Assembly: GCA_949128115.1 (NCBI GenBank)
Contig: OX421961.1
Location: 130,141,050 to 130,205,049 of the forward strand
Length of the DNA stretch: 64,000 nt
Direction: 5' to 3'
From: Anaspis maculata
Lineage: Eukaryota > Arthropoda > Insecta > Coleoptera > Scraptiidae
A program made the translations under genes and the position numbers. This document shows, one piece after another, positions 22,501 through 35,039 of the stretch. Numbering within the stretch: position 1 is the stretch's first letter; the number at the start of each line of letters is the position of its first letter. A model generated the notes under the pieces. The model did not search any database. It had not been told where the DNA came from and saw nothing but the letters and a program-made list of their open reading frames with translations.

Positions 22501-24640
22501 TCAGATGTTGCGTTTGGAAAGAGTAGCTGCCAACTTCAAAAATGGTGACCGATCGTTTTCAAAGTCACGTGGGTTGAAGCCTGAAGTCACGTGGGTTGAA
22601 GCCTGAAGTAACGTGGGTTGAAGCCTGAAGTCACGTGGGTTAAAACCTGAACTTTTTGGATAACAATTGTGTCTTTTCTTCTATATTTGTGTTCGTTCGT
22701 CAGATGTTGCGTTTGGAACAAGTAGCTGCCAACATCAGAAGTGGTGACCGATCGTTTCAAAAGTCACGTGGGTCGAAGCCTGAAGTCACGTGGGTTGGAG
22801 CCTGGAGTCACGTGGGTTCAAACCTGAACTTTTTGAATAACAATTTCGTCATTTTTTTTTGATATTTGTGTTCGTTCGTCTGATGTTGCGTTTGGAACAA
22901 GTAGCTGCCAACTCCAAAAGTGGTGACCGATCGTTTTAAAAGTCACGTGGGTTGAAGCCTGAAGTCACGTGAGTTAAAACCTGGACTTTTTGGATAACAA
23001 TTGTGTCTTTACTTCTATATTTGTGTTCGTTCGTCAGATGTTGCGTTTGGAACAAGTAGCTGCCAACATCAAAAGTGGTGACCGATCGTTTTAGAAGTCA
23101 CGTGGGTTGAAGCCTGAAGTCACGTGGGTTGAAGCCTGGAGTCACGTGGGTTCAAACCTGAAGTTTTTGGGTGACAATTGTGTCTTTTTTTCTATATTTG
23201 TGTTCGTTCGTCAGATGTTGCGTTTGGAAAGAGTAGCTGCCAACTTCAAAAGTGGTGACCGATCGTTTCAAAAGTCACGTGGGTTGAAGCCTGAAGTCAC
23301 GTGGGTTGAAGCCTGAAGTCACGTGGGTTGGAGCCTGGAGTCACGTGGGTTCAAACCTGAAGTTTTTGGGTAACAATTGTGTTTTTTTTTCTATATTTTG
23401 TTCGTTCGTCAGATGTTGCGTTTGGAAAGAGTAGCTGCCAACTTCAAAAGTGGTGACCGATCGTTTTAAAAGTCACGTGGGTCGAAGCCTGAAGTCACGT
23501 GGGTTGAAGCCTGAAGTCACGTGGGTTGGAGCCTGGAGTCACGTGGGTTCAAACCTGAAGTTTTTGGGTAACAATTGTGTTTTTTTTTCTATATTTTGTT
23601 CGTTCGTCAGATGTTGCGTTTGGAAAGAGTAGCTGCCAACTTCAAAAGTGGTGACCGATCGTTTTCAAAGTCACGTGGGTTGAAGCCTGAAGTAACGTGG
23701 GTTGGAGCCTGAAGGCACGTGGGTTAAAACCTGAACTTTTTGGATAACAATTGTGTCTTTTCTTCCATATTTGTGTTCGTTCGTCAGATGTTGCGTTTGG
23801 AACAAGTAGCTGCCAACATCAGAAGTGGTGACCGATCGTTTCAAAAGTCACGTGGGTCGAAGCCTGAAGTCACGTGGGTTGGAGCCTGGAGTCACGTGGG
23901 TTCAAACCTGAACTTTTTGAATAACAATTTCGTCATTTTTTTTTGATATTTGTGTTCGTTCGTCAGATGTTGCGTTTGGAACAAGTAGCTGCCATCTCCA
24001 AAAGTGGTGACCGATCGTTTTAAAAGTCACGTGGGTTGAAGCCTGGAGTCACGTGGGTTGAAGCCTGAAGTCACGTGGGTTGAAGCCTGAAATCACGTGG
24101 GTTAAAACCTGAACTTTTTGGATAACAATTGTGTCTTTACTTCTATATTTGTGTTCGTTCGTCTGATGTTGCGTTTGGAACAAGTAGCTGCCAACTCCAA
24201 AAGTGGTGACCGATCGTTTTAAAAGTCACGTGGGTTGAAGCCTGAAGTCACGTGGGTTGAAGCCCGAAGTCACGTGGGTTGAAACCTGAACTTTTTGGAT
24301 AACAATTGTGTCTTTACTTCTATATTTGTGTTCGTTCGTCAGATGTTGCGTTTGGAACAAGTAGCTGCCAACATCAAAAGTGGTGACCGATCGTTTCAAA
24401 AGTCACGTGGGTTGAAGCCTGGAGACACGTGGGTTGAAGCCTGAAGTCACGTGGGTTGAAGCCTGAACTTTTTGGATAACAATTGCGTCTTTTTTTTTAT
24501 ATTTGTGTTCGTTCGTCAGATGTTGCGTTTGGAACAAGTAGCTGCCAACATCAGAAGTGGTGACCGATCGTTTCAAAAGTCACGTGGGTCGAAGCCTGAA
24601 GTCACGTGGGTTGGAGCCTGAAGTCACGTGGGTTCAAACC
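19587..24640 (+). repeat. Higher-order repeat B, copy 2
   Basis: Follows copy 1 directly, giving a tandem HOR with a period of 6.7-6.9 kb, close to 39 monomers. Relative to copy 1 one two-subrepeat monomer of 155 bp has been added in the stretch equivalent to 13,640-13,900 (here about 20,360-20,770). Copies differ by few substitutions, for example CATCGGAAG near 13,508 against CATCAGAAG near 20,224. The alignment ends near 24,640, where this copy has GGATAACAATTGTG while copy 1 has the gamma form GAATAACAATTTCG. Confidence 0.85.
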
Positions 24641-25480
24641 TGAACTTTTTGGATAACAATTGTGTCTTTTTTTCTATATTTGTGTTCGTTCGTCAGATGT
24701 TGCGTTTGGAAAGAGTAGCTGCCAACTTCAGAAGTGGTGACCGATCGTTTCAAAAGTCACGTGGGTCGAAGCCTGAAGTCACGTGGGTTGAAGCCTGGAG
24801 TCACGTGGGTTCAAACCTGAACTTTTTGAATAACAATTTCGTCATTTTTTTTTGATATTTGTGTTCGTTCGTCAGATGTTGCGTTTGGAACAAGTAGCTG
24901 CCATCTCCAAAAGTGGTGACCGATCGTTTTAAAAGTCACGTGGGTTGAAGCCTGGAGTCACGTGGGTTGAAGCCTGAAGTCACGTGGGTTGAAGCCTGAA
25001 ATCACGTGGGTTAAAACCTGAACTTTTTGGATAACAATTGTGTCTTTACTTCTATATTTGTGTTCGTTCGTCTGATGTTGCGTTTGGAACAAGTAGCTGC
25101 CAACTCCAAAAGTGGTGACCGATCGTTTTAAAAGTCACGTGGGTTGAAGCCTGAAGTCACGTGGGTTGAAGCCCGAAGTCACGTGGGTTGAAACCTGAAC
25201 TTTTTGGATAACAATTGTGTCTTTACTTCTATATTTGTGTTCGTTCGTCAGATGTTGCGTTTGGAACAAGTAGCTGCCAACATCAAAAGTGGTGACCGAT
25301 CGTTTCAAAAGTCACGTGGGTTGAAGCCTGGAGACACGTGGGTTGAAGCCTGAAGTCACGTGGGTTGAAGCCTGAACTTTTTGGATAACAATTGCGTCTT
25401 TTTTTTTATATTTGTGTTCGTTCGTCAGATGTTGCGTTTGGAACAAGTAGCTGCCAACATCAGAAGTGGTGACCGATCGT
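23940..25480 (+). repeat. 909-bp tandem duplication at the end of HOR B copy 2
   Basis: The stretch 23,940-24,560 recurs at 24,849-25,470 at an offset of 909 bp, about five monomers. Shared rare markers are GAAGCCCGAAG, GGAGACACGTGGG and ATTGCGTC (24,482 and 25,391) followed by a long T-run and TATATTTG. The two copies are almost indistinguishable by eye, so this is a recent event. Confidence 0.87.
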
Positions 25481-26612
25481 TTTAAAAGTCACGTGGGTTG
25501 AAGCCTGAAGTCACGTGGGTTGGAGCCTGGAGTCACGTGGGTTCAAACCTGAACTTTTTGAATAACAATTCCGTCATTTTTGTTTTGATATTTGTGTTCG
25601 TTCGTCAGATGTTGCGTTTGGAACAAGTAGCTGCCATCTCCAAAAGTGGTGACCGATCGTTTCAAAAGTCACGTGAGTTGAAGCCTGGAGTCACGTGGGT
25701 TGAAGCCTGAAGTCACGTGGGTTGAAGCCTGAAATCACGTGGGTTAAAACCTGAACTTTTTGGATAACAATTGTGTCTTTACTTCTATATTTGTGTTCGT
25801 TCGTCAGATGTTGCGTTTGGAACAAGTAGCTGCCAACATCAAAAGTGGTGACCGATCGTTTCAAAAGTCACGTGGGTTGAAGCCTGAAGTCACGTGGGTT
25901 GGAGCCTGGAGTCACGTGGGTTCAAACCTGAACTTTTTGAATAACAATTTCGTCATTTTTTTTCTATATTTGTGTTCGTTCGTCAGATGTTGCGTTTGGA
26001 AAGAGTAGCTGCCAACTTCAAAAATGGTGACCGATCGTTTTCAAAGTCACGTGGGTTGAAGCCTGAAGTCACGTGGGTTGAAGCCTGAAGTAACGTGGGT
26101 TGAAGCCTGAAGTCACGTGGGTTAAAACCTGAACTTTTTGGATAACAATTGTGTCTTTTCTTCTATATTTGTGTTCGTTCGTCAGATGTTGCGTTTGGAA
26201 CAAGTAGCTGCCAACATCAGAAGTGGTGACCGATCGTTTCAAAAGTCACGTGGGTCGAAGCCTGAAGTCACGTGGGTTGGAGCCTGGAGTCACGTGGGTT
26301 CAAACCTGAACTTTTTGAATAACAATTTCGTCATTTTTTTTTGATATTTGTGTTCGTTCGTCTGATGTTGCGTTTGGAACAAGTAGCTGCCAACTCCAAA
26401 AGTGGTGACCGATCGTTTTAAAAGTCACGTGGGTTGAAGCCTGAAGTCACGTGAGTTAAAACCTGGACTTTTTGGATAACAATTGTGTCTTTACTTCTAT
26501 ATTTGTGTTCGTTCGTCAGATGTTGCGTTTGGAACAAGTAGCTGCCAACATCAAAAGTGGTGACCGATCGTTTTAGAAGTCACGTGGGTTGAAGCCTGAA
26601 GTCACGTGGGTT
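25470..26612 (+). repeat. Copy of 21,988-23,130 (offset 3,482)
   Basis: About 1.14 kb repeating the part of HOR B copy 2 that contains the delta monomer with GAATAACAATTCCG, the TTTTTTTCTATATTTG gamma/beta hybrid, the GGGTCGAAG alpha monomer and the TTTTAGAAG marker. The alignment stops within the subrepeat cluster after TTTTAGAAG, where this copy has TTGGAGCC and the other TTGAAGCC. The same segment is found a third time in 15,145-16,240 and a fourth in 29,622-30,720. Confidence 0.85.
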
Positions 26613-27429
26613 GGAGCCTGGAGTCACGTGGGTTCAAACCTGAACTTTTTGAATAACAATTTCGTCATTTTTTTTCTATATTTGTGTTCGTTCGTCAGAT
26701 GTTGCGTTTGGAAAGAGTAGCTGCCAACTTCAAAAATGGTGACCGATCGTTTTCAAAGTCACGTGGGTTGAAGCCTGAAGTCACGTGGGTTGAAGCCTGA
26801 AGTCACGTGGGTTGGAGCCTGGAGTCACGTGGGTTCAAACCTGAAGTTTTTGGGTAACAATTGTGTTTTTTTTTCTATATTTTGTTCGTTCGTCAGATGT
26901 TGCGTTTGGAAAGAGTAGCTGCCAACTTCAAAAGTGGTGACCGATCGTTTCAAAAGTCACGTGGGTTGAAGCCTGAAGTCACGTGGGTTGAAGCCTGAAG
27001 TCACGTGGGTTGGAGCCTGGAGTCACGTGGGTTCAAACCTGAAGTTTTTGGGTGACAATTGTGTCTTTTTTTCTATATTTGTGTTCGTTCGTCAGATGTT
27101 GCGTTTGGAAAGAGTAGCTGCCAACTTCAAAAGTGGTGACCGATCGTTTCAAAAGTCACGTGGGTTGAAGCCTGAAGTCACGTGGGTTGAAGCCTGAAGT
27201 CACGTGGGTTGGAGCCTGGAGTCACGTGGGTTCAAACCTGAAGTTTTTGGGTAACAATTGTGTTTTTTTTTCTATATTTTGTTCGTTCGTCAGATGTTGC
27301 GTTTGGAAAGAGTAGCTGCCAACTTCAAAAGTGGTGACCGATCGTTTTAAAAGTCACGTGGGTCGAAGCCTGAAGTCACGTGGGTTGAAGCCTGAAGTCA
27401 CGTGGGTTGAAGCCTGAAGTCACGTGGGT
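26613..27429 (+). repeat. Satellite patchwork between B-type and C-type blocks
   Basis: Four or five ordinary monomers, no foreign DNA. It contains two monomers with GTTTTTGGGTAAC and CTATATTTTGTTCG and one with GTTTTTGGGTGAC, similar to 16,230-16,770, and ends in the five-copy subrepeat cluster at 27,353. Nothing other than satellite is visible. Confidence 0.8.
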
Positions 27430-27462
27430 TGAAGCCTGAAGTCACGTGGGTCAAAACCTGAA
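27353..27462 (+). repeat. Five-copy cluster of the 22-bp subrepeat, nearly uniform
   Basis: Five consecutive 22-bp units. The first has TCGAAGCC, units two to four are identical with TTGAAGCC, and the last is the terminal type TCAAAACC. The uniform inner copies suggest recent local expansion. The cluster sits exactly where a B-type segment (GGGTCGAAG side) meets a C-type segment (GGGTCAAAACC side), so it may mark a recombination junction. Confidence 0.88.
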
Positions 27463-28760
27463 CTTTTTGGATAACAATTGTGTCTTTTCTTCCATATTTG
27501 TGTTCGTTCGTCAGATGTTGCGTTTGGAACAAGTAGCTGCCAACATCAAAAGTGGTGACCGATCGTTTTGAAAGTCACGTGGGTTGAAGCCTGAAGTCAC
27601 GTGGGTTGGAGCCTGGAGTCACGTGGGTTCAAACCTGAACTTTTTGAATAACAATTTCGTAATTTTTTTTTGACATTTGTGTTTGTTCGTCAGATGTTGC
27701 GTTTGGAACAAGTAGCTGCCAACTCCAAAAGTGGTGACCGATCGTTTTAAATGTCACGTGGGTTGAAGCCTGAAATCACGTGGGTTGAAGCCTGAAGTCA
27801 CGTGGGTTAAAACCTGAACTTTTTGGATAACAATTGTGTCTTTTCTTCTATATTTGTGTTCGTTCGTCAGATGTTGCGTTTGGAACAAGTAGCTGCCAAC
27901 ATCAAAAGTGGTGACCGATCGATTTAAAAGTCACGTGAGTTGAAGCCTGAAGTCACGTGGGTTGGAGCCTGGAGTCACGTGGGTTCAAACCTGAACTTTT
28001 TGAATAACAATTTCGTCATTTTTGTTTTGATATTTGTGATCGTTCGTCAGATGTTGCGTTTGGAACAAGTAGCTGCCAACATCAAAAGTGGTGACCGATC
28101 GTTTTAAAAGTCACGTGGGTTGAAGCCTGGAGTCACGTGGGTTGAAGCCTGAAGTCACGTGGGTTGAAGCCTGAAATCACGTGGGTTAAAACCTGAACTT
28201 TCTGGATAACAATTGTGTCTTTACTTCTATATTTGTGTTCGTTTGTCAGATGTTGCGTTTGGAACAAGTAGCTGCCAACTCCAAAAGTGGTGACCGATCG
28301 TTTTAAAAGTCACGTGGGTTGAAGCCCGAAGTCACGTGGGTTGAAGCCTGAAGTCACGTGGGTCAAAACCTGAACTTTTTGGATAACAATTAAGTCTTTA
28401 CTTCTATATTTGTGTTCGTTCGTCAGATGTTGCGTTTGGAACAAGTAGCTGCCAACATCAAAAGTGGTGACCGATCGTTTTAAAAGTCACGTGGGTTGAA
28501 GCCTGAAGTCACGTGGGTTGGAGCCTGGAGTCACGTGGGTTCAAACCTGAACTTTTTGGATAACAATTGTGTTTTTTTTTTTTCTATATTTGTGTTCGTT
28601 CGTCAGATGTTGCGTTTGGAAAGAGTAGCTGCCAACTTCAAAAATGGTGACCGATCGTTTTCAAAGTCACGTGGGTTGAAGCCTGAAGTCACGTGAGTTG
28701 AAGCCTGAAGTAGTGAAGTCACGTGGGTTGAAGCCTGAAGTCACGTGGGTCAAAACCTGA
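27430..28760 (+). repeat. C-type module, first occurrence
   Basis: Matches 35,840-37,170 at an offset of 8,410-8,411 and also the equivalent parts of the later C blocks. Markers are GGGTCAAAACC, TTTCGTAATTTTT with GACATTTGTGTTTG, AAATGTCACG, CGATCGATTTAAAAG, TTTGTGATCG, GAACTTTCTGG and AATTAAGTC (28,391). It includes the first occurrence of the 8-bp insertion TAGTGAAG (28,711). A T-run of 12 lies at 28,572-28,583. Confidence 0.85.
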
Positions 28761-29429
28761 ACTTTTTGGATAACAATTGTGTCTTTACTTCTATATTTGT
28801 GTTCGTTTGTCAGATGTTGCGTTTGGAACAAGTAGCTGCCAACATCAAAAGTGGTGACCGATCGTTTTAAAAGTCACGTGGGTTGAAGCCTGAAGTCACG
28901 TGGGTTGGAGCCTGGAGTCACGTGGGTTCAAACCTGAACTTTTTGGATAACAATTGTGTTTTTTTTTTCTATATTTGTGTTCGTTCGTCAGATGTTGCGT
29001 TTGGAAAGAGTAGCTGCCAACTTCAAAAATGGTGACCGATCGTTTTCAAAGTCACGTGGGTTGAAGCCTGAAGTCACGTGAGTTGAAGCCTGAAGTAGTG
29101 AAGTCACGTGGGTTGAAGCCTGAAGTCACGTGGGTCAAAACCTGAACTTTCTGGATAACAATTGTGTCTTTACTTCTATATTTGTGTTCGTTTGTCAGAT
29201 GTTGCGTTTGGAACAAGTAGCTGCCAACTCCAAAAGTGGTGACCGATCGTTTTAAAAGTCACGTGGGTTGAAGCCCGAAGTCACGTGGGTTGAAGCCTGA
29301 AGTCACGTGGGTCAAAACCTGAACTTTTTGGATAACAATTAAGTCTTTACTTCTATATTTGTGTTCGTTCGTCAGATGTTGCGTTTGGAACAAGTAGCTG
29401 CCAACATCAAAAGTGGTGACCGATCGTTT
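28703..29429 (+). repeat. 385-bp local duplication carrying the TAGTGAAG insertion
   Basis: The inserted TAGTGAAG stands at 28,711-28,718 and 29,096-29,103, an offset of 385 bp, and the flanking CACGTGAG and GGGTCAAAACC subrepeats are shared. After the second copy come GAACTTTCTGG, GAAGCCCGAAG and AATTAAGTC, repeating the order found at 28,200-28,400. The block ends where HOR B sequence resumes near 29,430. Confidence 0.82.
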
Positions 29430-32400
29430 TCAAAGTCACGTGGGTTGAAGCCTGAAGTAACGTGGGTTAAAGCCTGAAGGCACGTGGGTTAAAACCTGAA
29501 CTTTTTGGATAACAATTGTGTCTTTTCTTCCATATTTGTGTTCGTTCGTCAAATGTTGCGTTTGGAACAAGTAGCTGCCAACATCAAAAGTGGTGACCGA
29601 TCGTTTTAAAAGTCACGTGGGTTGAAGCCTGAAGTCACGTGGGTTGGAGCCTGGAGTCACGTGGGTTCAAACCTGAACTTTTTGAATAACAATTCCGTCA
29701 TTTTTGTTTTGATATTTGTGTTCGTTCGTCAGATGTTGCGTTTGGAACAAGTAGCTGCCATCTCCAAAAGTGGTGACCGATCGTTTCAAAAGTCACGTGA
29801 GTTGAAGCCTGGAGTCACGTGGGTTGAAGCCTGAAGTCACGTGGGTTGAAGCCTGAAATCACGTGGGTTAAAACCTGAACTTTTTGGATAACAATTGTGT
29901 CTTTACTTCTATATTTGTGTTCGTTCGTCAGATGTTGCGTTTGGAACAAGTAGCTGCCAACATCAAAAGTGGTGACCGATCGTTTTAAAAGTCACGTGGG
30001 TTGAAGCCTGAAGTCACGTGGGTTGGAGCCTGGAGTCACGTGGGTTCAAACCTGAACTTTTTGAATAACAATTTCGTCATTTTTTTTCTATATTTGTGTT
30101 CGTTCGTCAGATGTTGCGTTTGGAAAGAGTAGCTGCCAACTTCAAAAATGGTGACCGATCGTTTTCAAAGTCACGTGGGTTGAAGCCTGAAGTCACGTGG
30201 GTTGAAGCCTGAAGTAACGTGGGTTGAAGCCTGAAGTCACGTGGGTTAAAACCTGAACTTTTTGGATAACAATTGTGTCTTTTCTTCTATATTTGTGTTC
30301 GTTCGTCAGATGTTGCGTTTGGAACAAGTAGCTGCCAACATCAGAAGTGGTGACCGATCGTTTCAAAAGTCACGTGGGTCGAAGCCTGAAGTCACGTGGG
30401 TTGGAGCCTGGAGTCACGTGGGTTCAAACCTGAACTTTTTGAATAACAATTTCGTCATTTTTTTTTGATATTTGTGTTCGTTCGTCTGATGTTGCGTTTG
30501 GAACAAGTAGCTGCCAACTCCAAAAGTGGTGACCGATCGTTTTAAAAGTCACGTGGGTTGAAGCCTGAAGTCACGTGAGTTAAAACCTGGACTTTTTGGA
30601 TAACAATTGTGTCTTTACTTCTATATTTGTGTTCGTTCGTCAGATGTTGCGTTTGGAACAAGTAGCTGCCAACATCAAAAGTGGTGACCGATCGTTTTAG
30701 AAGTCACGTGGGTTGAAGCCTGAAGTCACGTGGGTTGAAGCCTGGAGTCACGTGGGTTCAAACCTGAAGTTTTTGGGTGACAATTGTGTCTTTTTTTCTA
30801 TATTTGTGTTCGTTCGTCAGATGTTGCGTTTGGAAAGAGTAGCTGCCAACTTCAAAAGTGGTGACCGATCGTTTCAAAAGTCACGTGGGTTGAAGCCTGA
30901 AGTCACGTGGGTTGAAGCCTGAAGTCACGTGGGTTGGAGCCTGGAGTCACGTGGGTTCAAACCTGAAGTTTTTGGGTAACAATTGTGTTTTTTTTTCTAT
31001 ATTTTGTTCGTTCGTCAGATGTTGCGTTTGGAAAGAGTAGCTGCCAACTTCAAAAGTGGTGACCGATCGTTTTAAAAGTCACGTGGGTCGAAGCCTGAAG
31101 TCACGTGGGTTGAAGCCTGAAGTCACGTGGGTTGGAGCCTGGAGTCACGTGGGTTCAAACCTGAAGTTTTTGGGTAACAATTGTGTTTTTTTTTCTATAT
31201 TTTGTTCATTCGTCAGATGTTGCGTTTGGAAAGAGTAGCTGCCAACTTCAAAAGTGGTGACCGATCGTTTTCAAAGTCACGTGGGTTGAAGCCTGAAGTA
31301 ACGTGGGTTGGAGCCTGAAGGCACGTGGGTTAAAGCCTGAACTTTTTGGATAACAATTGTGTCTTTTCTTCCATATTTGTGTTCGTTCGTCAGATGTTGC
31401 GTTTGGAACAAGTAGCTGCCAACATCAGAAGTGGTGACCGATCGTTTCAAAAGTCACGTGGGTCGAAGCCTGAAGTCACGTGGGTTGGAGCCTGGAGTCA
31501 CGTGGGTTCAAACCTGAACTTTTTGAATAACAATTTCGTCATTTTTTTTTGATATTTGTGTTCGTTCGTCAGATGTTGCGTTTGGAACAAGTAGCTGCCA
31601 TCTCCAAAAGTGGTGACCGATCGTTTTAAAAGTCACGTGGGTTGAAGCCTGGAGTCACGTGGGTTGAAGCCTGAAGTCACGTGGGTTGAAGCCTGAAATC
31701 ACGTGGGTTAAAACCTGAACTTTTTGGATAACAATTGTGTCTTTACTTCTATATTTGTGTTCGTTCGTCTGATGTTGCGTTTGGAACAAGTAGCTGCCAA
31801 CTCCAAAAGTGGTGACCGATCGTTTTAAAAGTCACGTGGGTTGAAGCCTGAAGTCACGTGGGTTGAAGCCCGAAGTCACGTGGGTTGAAACCTGAACTTT
31901 TTGGATAACAATTGTGTCTTTACTTCTATATTTGTGTTCGTTCGTCAGATGTTGCGTTTGGAACAAGTAGCTGCCAACATCAAAAGTGGTGACCGATCGT
32001 TTCAAAAGTCACGTGGGTTGAAGCCTGGAGACACGTGGGTTGAAGCCTGAAGTCACGTGGGTTGAAGCCTGAACTTTTTGGATAACAATTGCGTCTTTTT
32101 TTTTATATTTGTGTTCGTTCGTCAGATGTTGCGTTTGGAACAAGTAGCTGCCAACATCAGAAGTGGTGACCGATCGTTTCAAAAGTCACGTGGGTCGAAG
32201 CCTGAAGTCACGTGGGTTGGAGCCTGAAGTCACGTGGGTTCAAACCTGAACTTTTTGAATAACAATTTCGTCATTTTTTTTGATATTTGTGTTCGTTCGT
32301 CTGATGTTGCGTTTGGAACAAGTAGCTGCCAACTCCAAAAGTGGTGACCGATCGTTTCAAAAGTCACGTGGGTTGAAGCCTGGAGTCACGTGGGTTGGGG

Positions 32401-33100
32401 CCTGGAGTCACGTGGGCTCAAACCTGAACTTTTTGGATAACAATTGTGTCTTTTTTCCTTTATTTGTGTTCGTTCGTCAGATGTTGCGTTTGGAAAGAGA
32501 ATCTAACAACTTCAAAAGTGGTGACCGATCGTTTTCAAAGTCACGTGGGTTAAAGCCTGAAGTCACGTGGGTTGAAGCCTGGAGTCACGTGGGTTAAAAC
32601 CTGAACTTTTTGGATAACAATTGTGTCTTTTCTTCTATATATGTGTTCGTTCGTCAGATGTTGCGTTTGGAACAAGTAGCTGCCAACATCAAAAGTGGTG
32701 ACCAATCGTTTTAAAAGTCACGTGAGTTGAAGCCTGAAATCACGTGGGTTGGAGCCTGGAGTCACGTGGGTTCAAACCTGAACTTTTTGGATAACAATTG
32801 TGTCTTTTTTTCTATATTTGTGTTCGTTCGTCAGATGTTGCGTTTGGAAAGAGTAGCTGTCAACTTCAAAAGTGGTGACCGATCGTTTTCAAAGTCACGT
32901 GGGGTGAAGCCTGAAGTAACGTGGGTTGGAGCCTGAAGTCACGTGGGTTAAAACCTGAACTTTTTGGATAACAATTGTGTCTTTTCTTCCATATTTGTGT
33001 TCGTTCGTCAGATGTTGCGTTTGGAACAAGTAGCTGCCAACATCAAAAGTGGTGACCGATCGTTTTAAAAGTCACGTGGGTTGAAGCCTGGAGTCACGTG
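29430..33100 (+). repeat. Partial third copy of HOR B
   Basis: Aligns with 14,952-18,620 at a constant offset of 14,477 over about 3.7 kb. It includes the delta, gamma and epsilon monomers, TTTTAGAAG, ATTGCGTC and TATATATGTG in the same order. Visible differences include TTGTTCATTCG at about 31,203 for TTGTTCGTTCG, GTTAAAGCCTG near 31,330 for GTTAAAACCTG, and GCTGTCAAC near 32,857. A constant offset over 3.7 kb means no length change, including in the T-runs, so the copy is recent. It is inserted between C-type modules. Confidence 0.87.
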
Positions 33101-35039
33101 GGTTGGAGCCTGGAGTCACGTGGGTAAAACCTGAACTTTTTGAATAACAATTTCGTAATTTTTTTTTTGATATTTGTGTTTGTTCGTCAGATGTTGCGTT
33201 TGGAACAAGTAGCTGCCAACTCCAAAAGTGGTGACCGATCGTTTCAAATGTCACGTGGGTTGAAGCCTGAAGTCACGTGGGTTGAAGCCTGAAGTCACGT
33301 GGGTTGAAACCTGAACTTTTTCGATAACAATTGTGTCTGTACTTCTATATTTGTGTTCGTTCGTCAGATGTTACGTTTGGAACAAGTAGCTGCCAACATC
33401 AAAAGTGGTGACCGATCGTTTCAATAGTCACGTGGGTTGGAGCCTGAAGTCACGTGGGTTGGAGCCTGGAGTCACGTGGGTTCAAACCTGAACTTTTTGG
33501 ATAACAATTGTGTCTGTTTTCCCATATTTGTGTTCGTTCGTCAGATGTTGCGTTTGGAAAGAGTAGCTGCCAACTTCAAAAATGGTGACCGATCGTTTTC
33601 AAAGTCACGTGGGTTGAAGCCTGAAGTCACGTGGATTGAAGCCTGAAGTCACGTGGGTTGAAGCCTGAAGTCACGTGGGTTAAAACCTGATTTTCTTGGA
33701 TAACAAATTTGTCTTTTCTTCTATATTTGTGTTCGTTCGTCAGATGTTGCGTTTGGAACAAGTAGCTGCCAACATCAAAAGTGGTGACCGATCGTTTTTA
33801 GAGGCACGTGGGTTGAAGCCTGAAGTCACGTGGGTTGAAACCTGAACTTTTTGGATAACAATTGTGTCTTTACTTCTATATTTGTGTTCGTTCGTCAGAT
33901 GTTGCGTTTGGAACAAGTAGCTGCCAACATCAAAAGAGGTGACCAATCGTTTTAAAAGTCACGTGGGTTGAAGCCTGAAGTCACGTGGGTTGGAGCCTGG
34001 AGTCACGTGGGTTCAAACCTGAAGTTTTTGGGTGACAATTGTGTCTTTTTTTCTATATTTGTGTTCGTTCGTCAGATGTTGCGTTTGGAAAGAGTAGCTG
34101 CCAACTTCAAAAGTGGTGACCGATCGTTTTAAAAGTCACGTGGGTTGAAGCCTGAAGTAACGTGGGTTGAAGCCTGGAGTCACGTGGGTTAAAACCTGAA
34201 CTTTTTGGATGACAATTGTGTCTTTTCTTCTATATTTGTGTTCGTTCGTCAGATGTTGCGTTTGGAACAAGTAGCTGCCAACATCAGAAGTGGTGACCGA
34301 TCGTTTTAAAAGTCACGTGGGTCGAAGCCTGAAGTCACGTGGGTTGAAGCCTGGAGTCACGTGGGTTGGGGCCTGGAGTCACGTGGGCTCAAACCAGAAC
34401 TTTTTGGATAACAATTGTGTCTTTTTTTCTTTATTTGTGTTCGTTCGTCAGATGTTGCGTTTGGAACAAGTAGCTGCCAACTCCAAAAGTGGTGACCGAT
34501 CGTTTTCAAAGTCACGTGGGTTAAAGCCTGAAGTCACGTGGGTTGAAGCCTGGAGTCACGTGGGTTAAAACCTGAACTTTTTGGATAACAATTGTGTCTT
34601 TTCTTCTATATATGTGTTCGTTCGTCAGATGTTGCGTTTGGAACAAGTAGCTGCCAACATCAAGAGTGGTGACCAATCGTTTTAAAAGTCACGTGAGTTG
34701 AAGCCTGAAATCACGTGGGTTGGAGCCTGGAGTCACGTGGGTTCAAACCTGAATTTTTGGATAACAATTGTGTCTTTTTTTCTATATTTGTGTTCGTTCG
34801 TCAGATGTTGCGTTTGGAAAGAGTAGCTGCCAACTTCAAAAGTGGTGACCGATCGTTTTCAAAGTCACGTGGGTTGAAGCCTGAAGTAACGTGGGTTGAA
34901 GCCTGAAGTCACGTGGGTTAAAACCTGAACTTTTTGGATAACAATTGTGTCTTTTCTTCTATATTTGTGTTCGTTCGTCAGATGTTGCGTTTGGAACAAG
35001 TAGCTGCCAACATCAAAAGTGGTGACCGATCGATTTAAA
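33101..35039 (+). repeat. Bridge between HOR B copy 3 and HOR C
   Basis: Ordinary monomers in an order not found elsewhere as a unit. The part 33,646-34,345 recurs at 37,880-38,579 (offset 4,234), with the markers GATTTTCTTGG, GGATAACAAATTTG and CGTTTTTAGAGGCACG. The part from about 34,500 to 34,780 recurs near 50,280-50,560, with TATATATGTG, AAGAGTGGTGACCAATC and a shortened GAATTTTTGG. No gene is seen. Confidence 0.8.
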
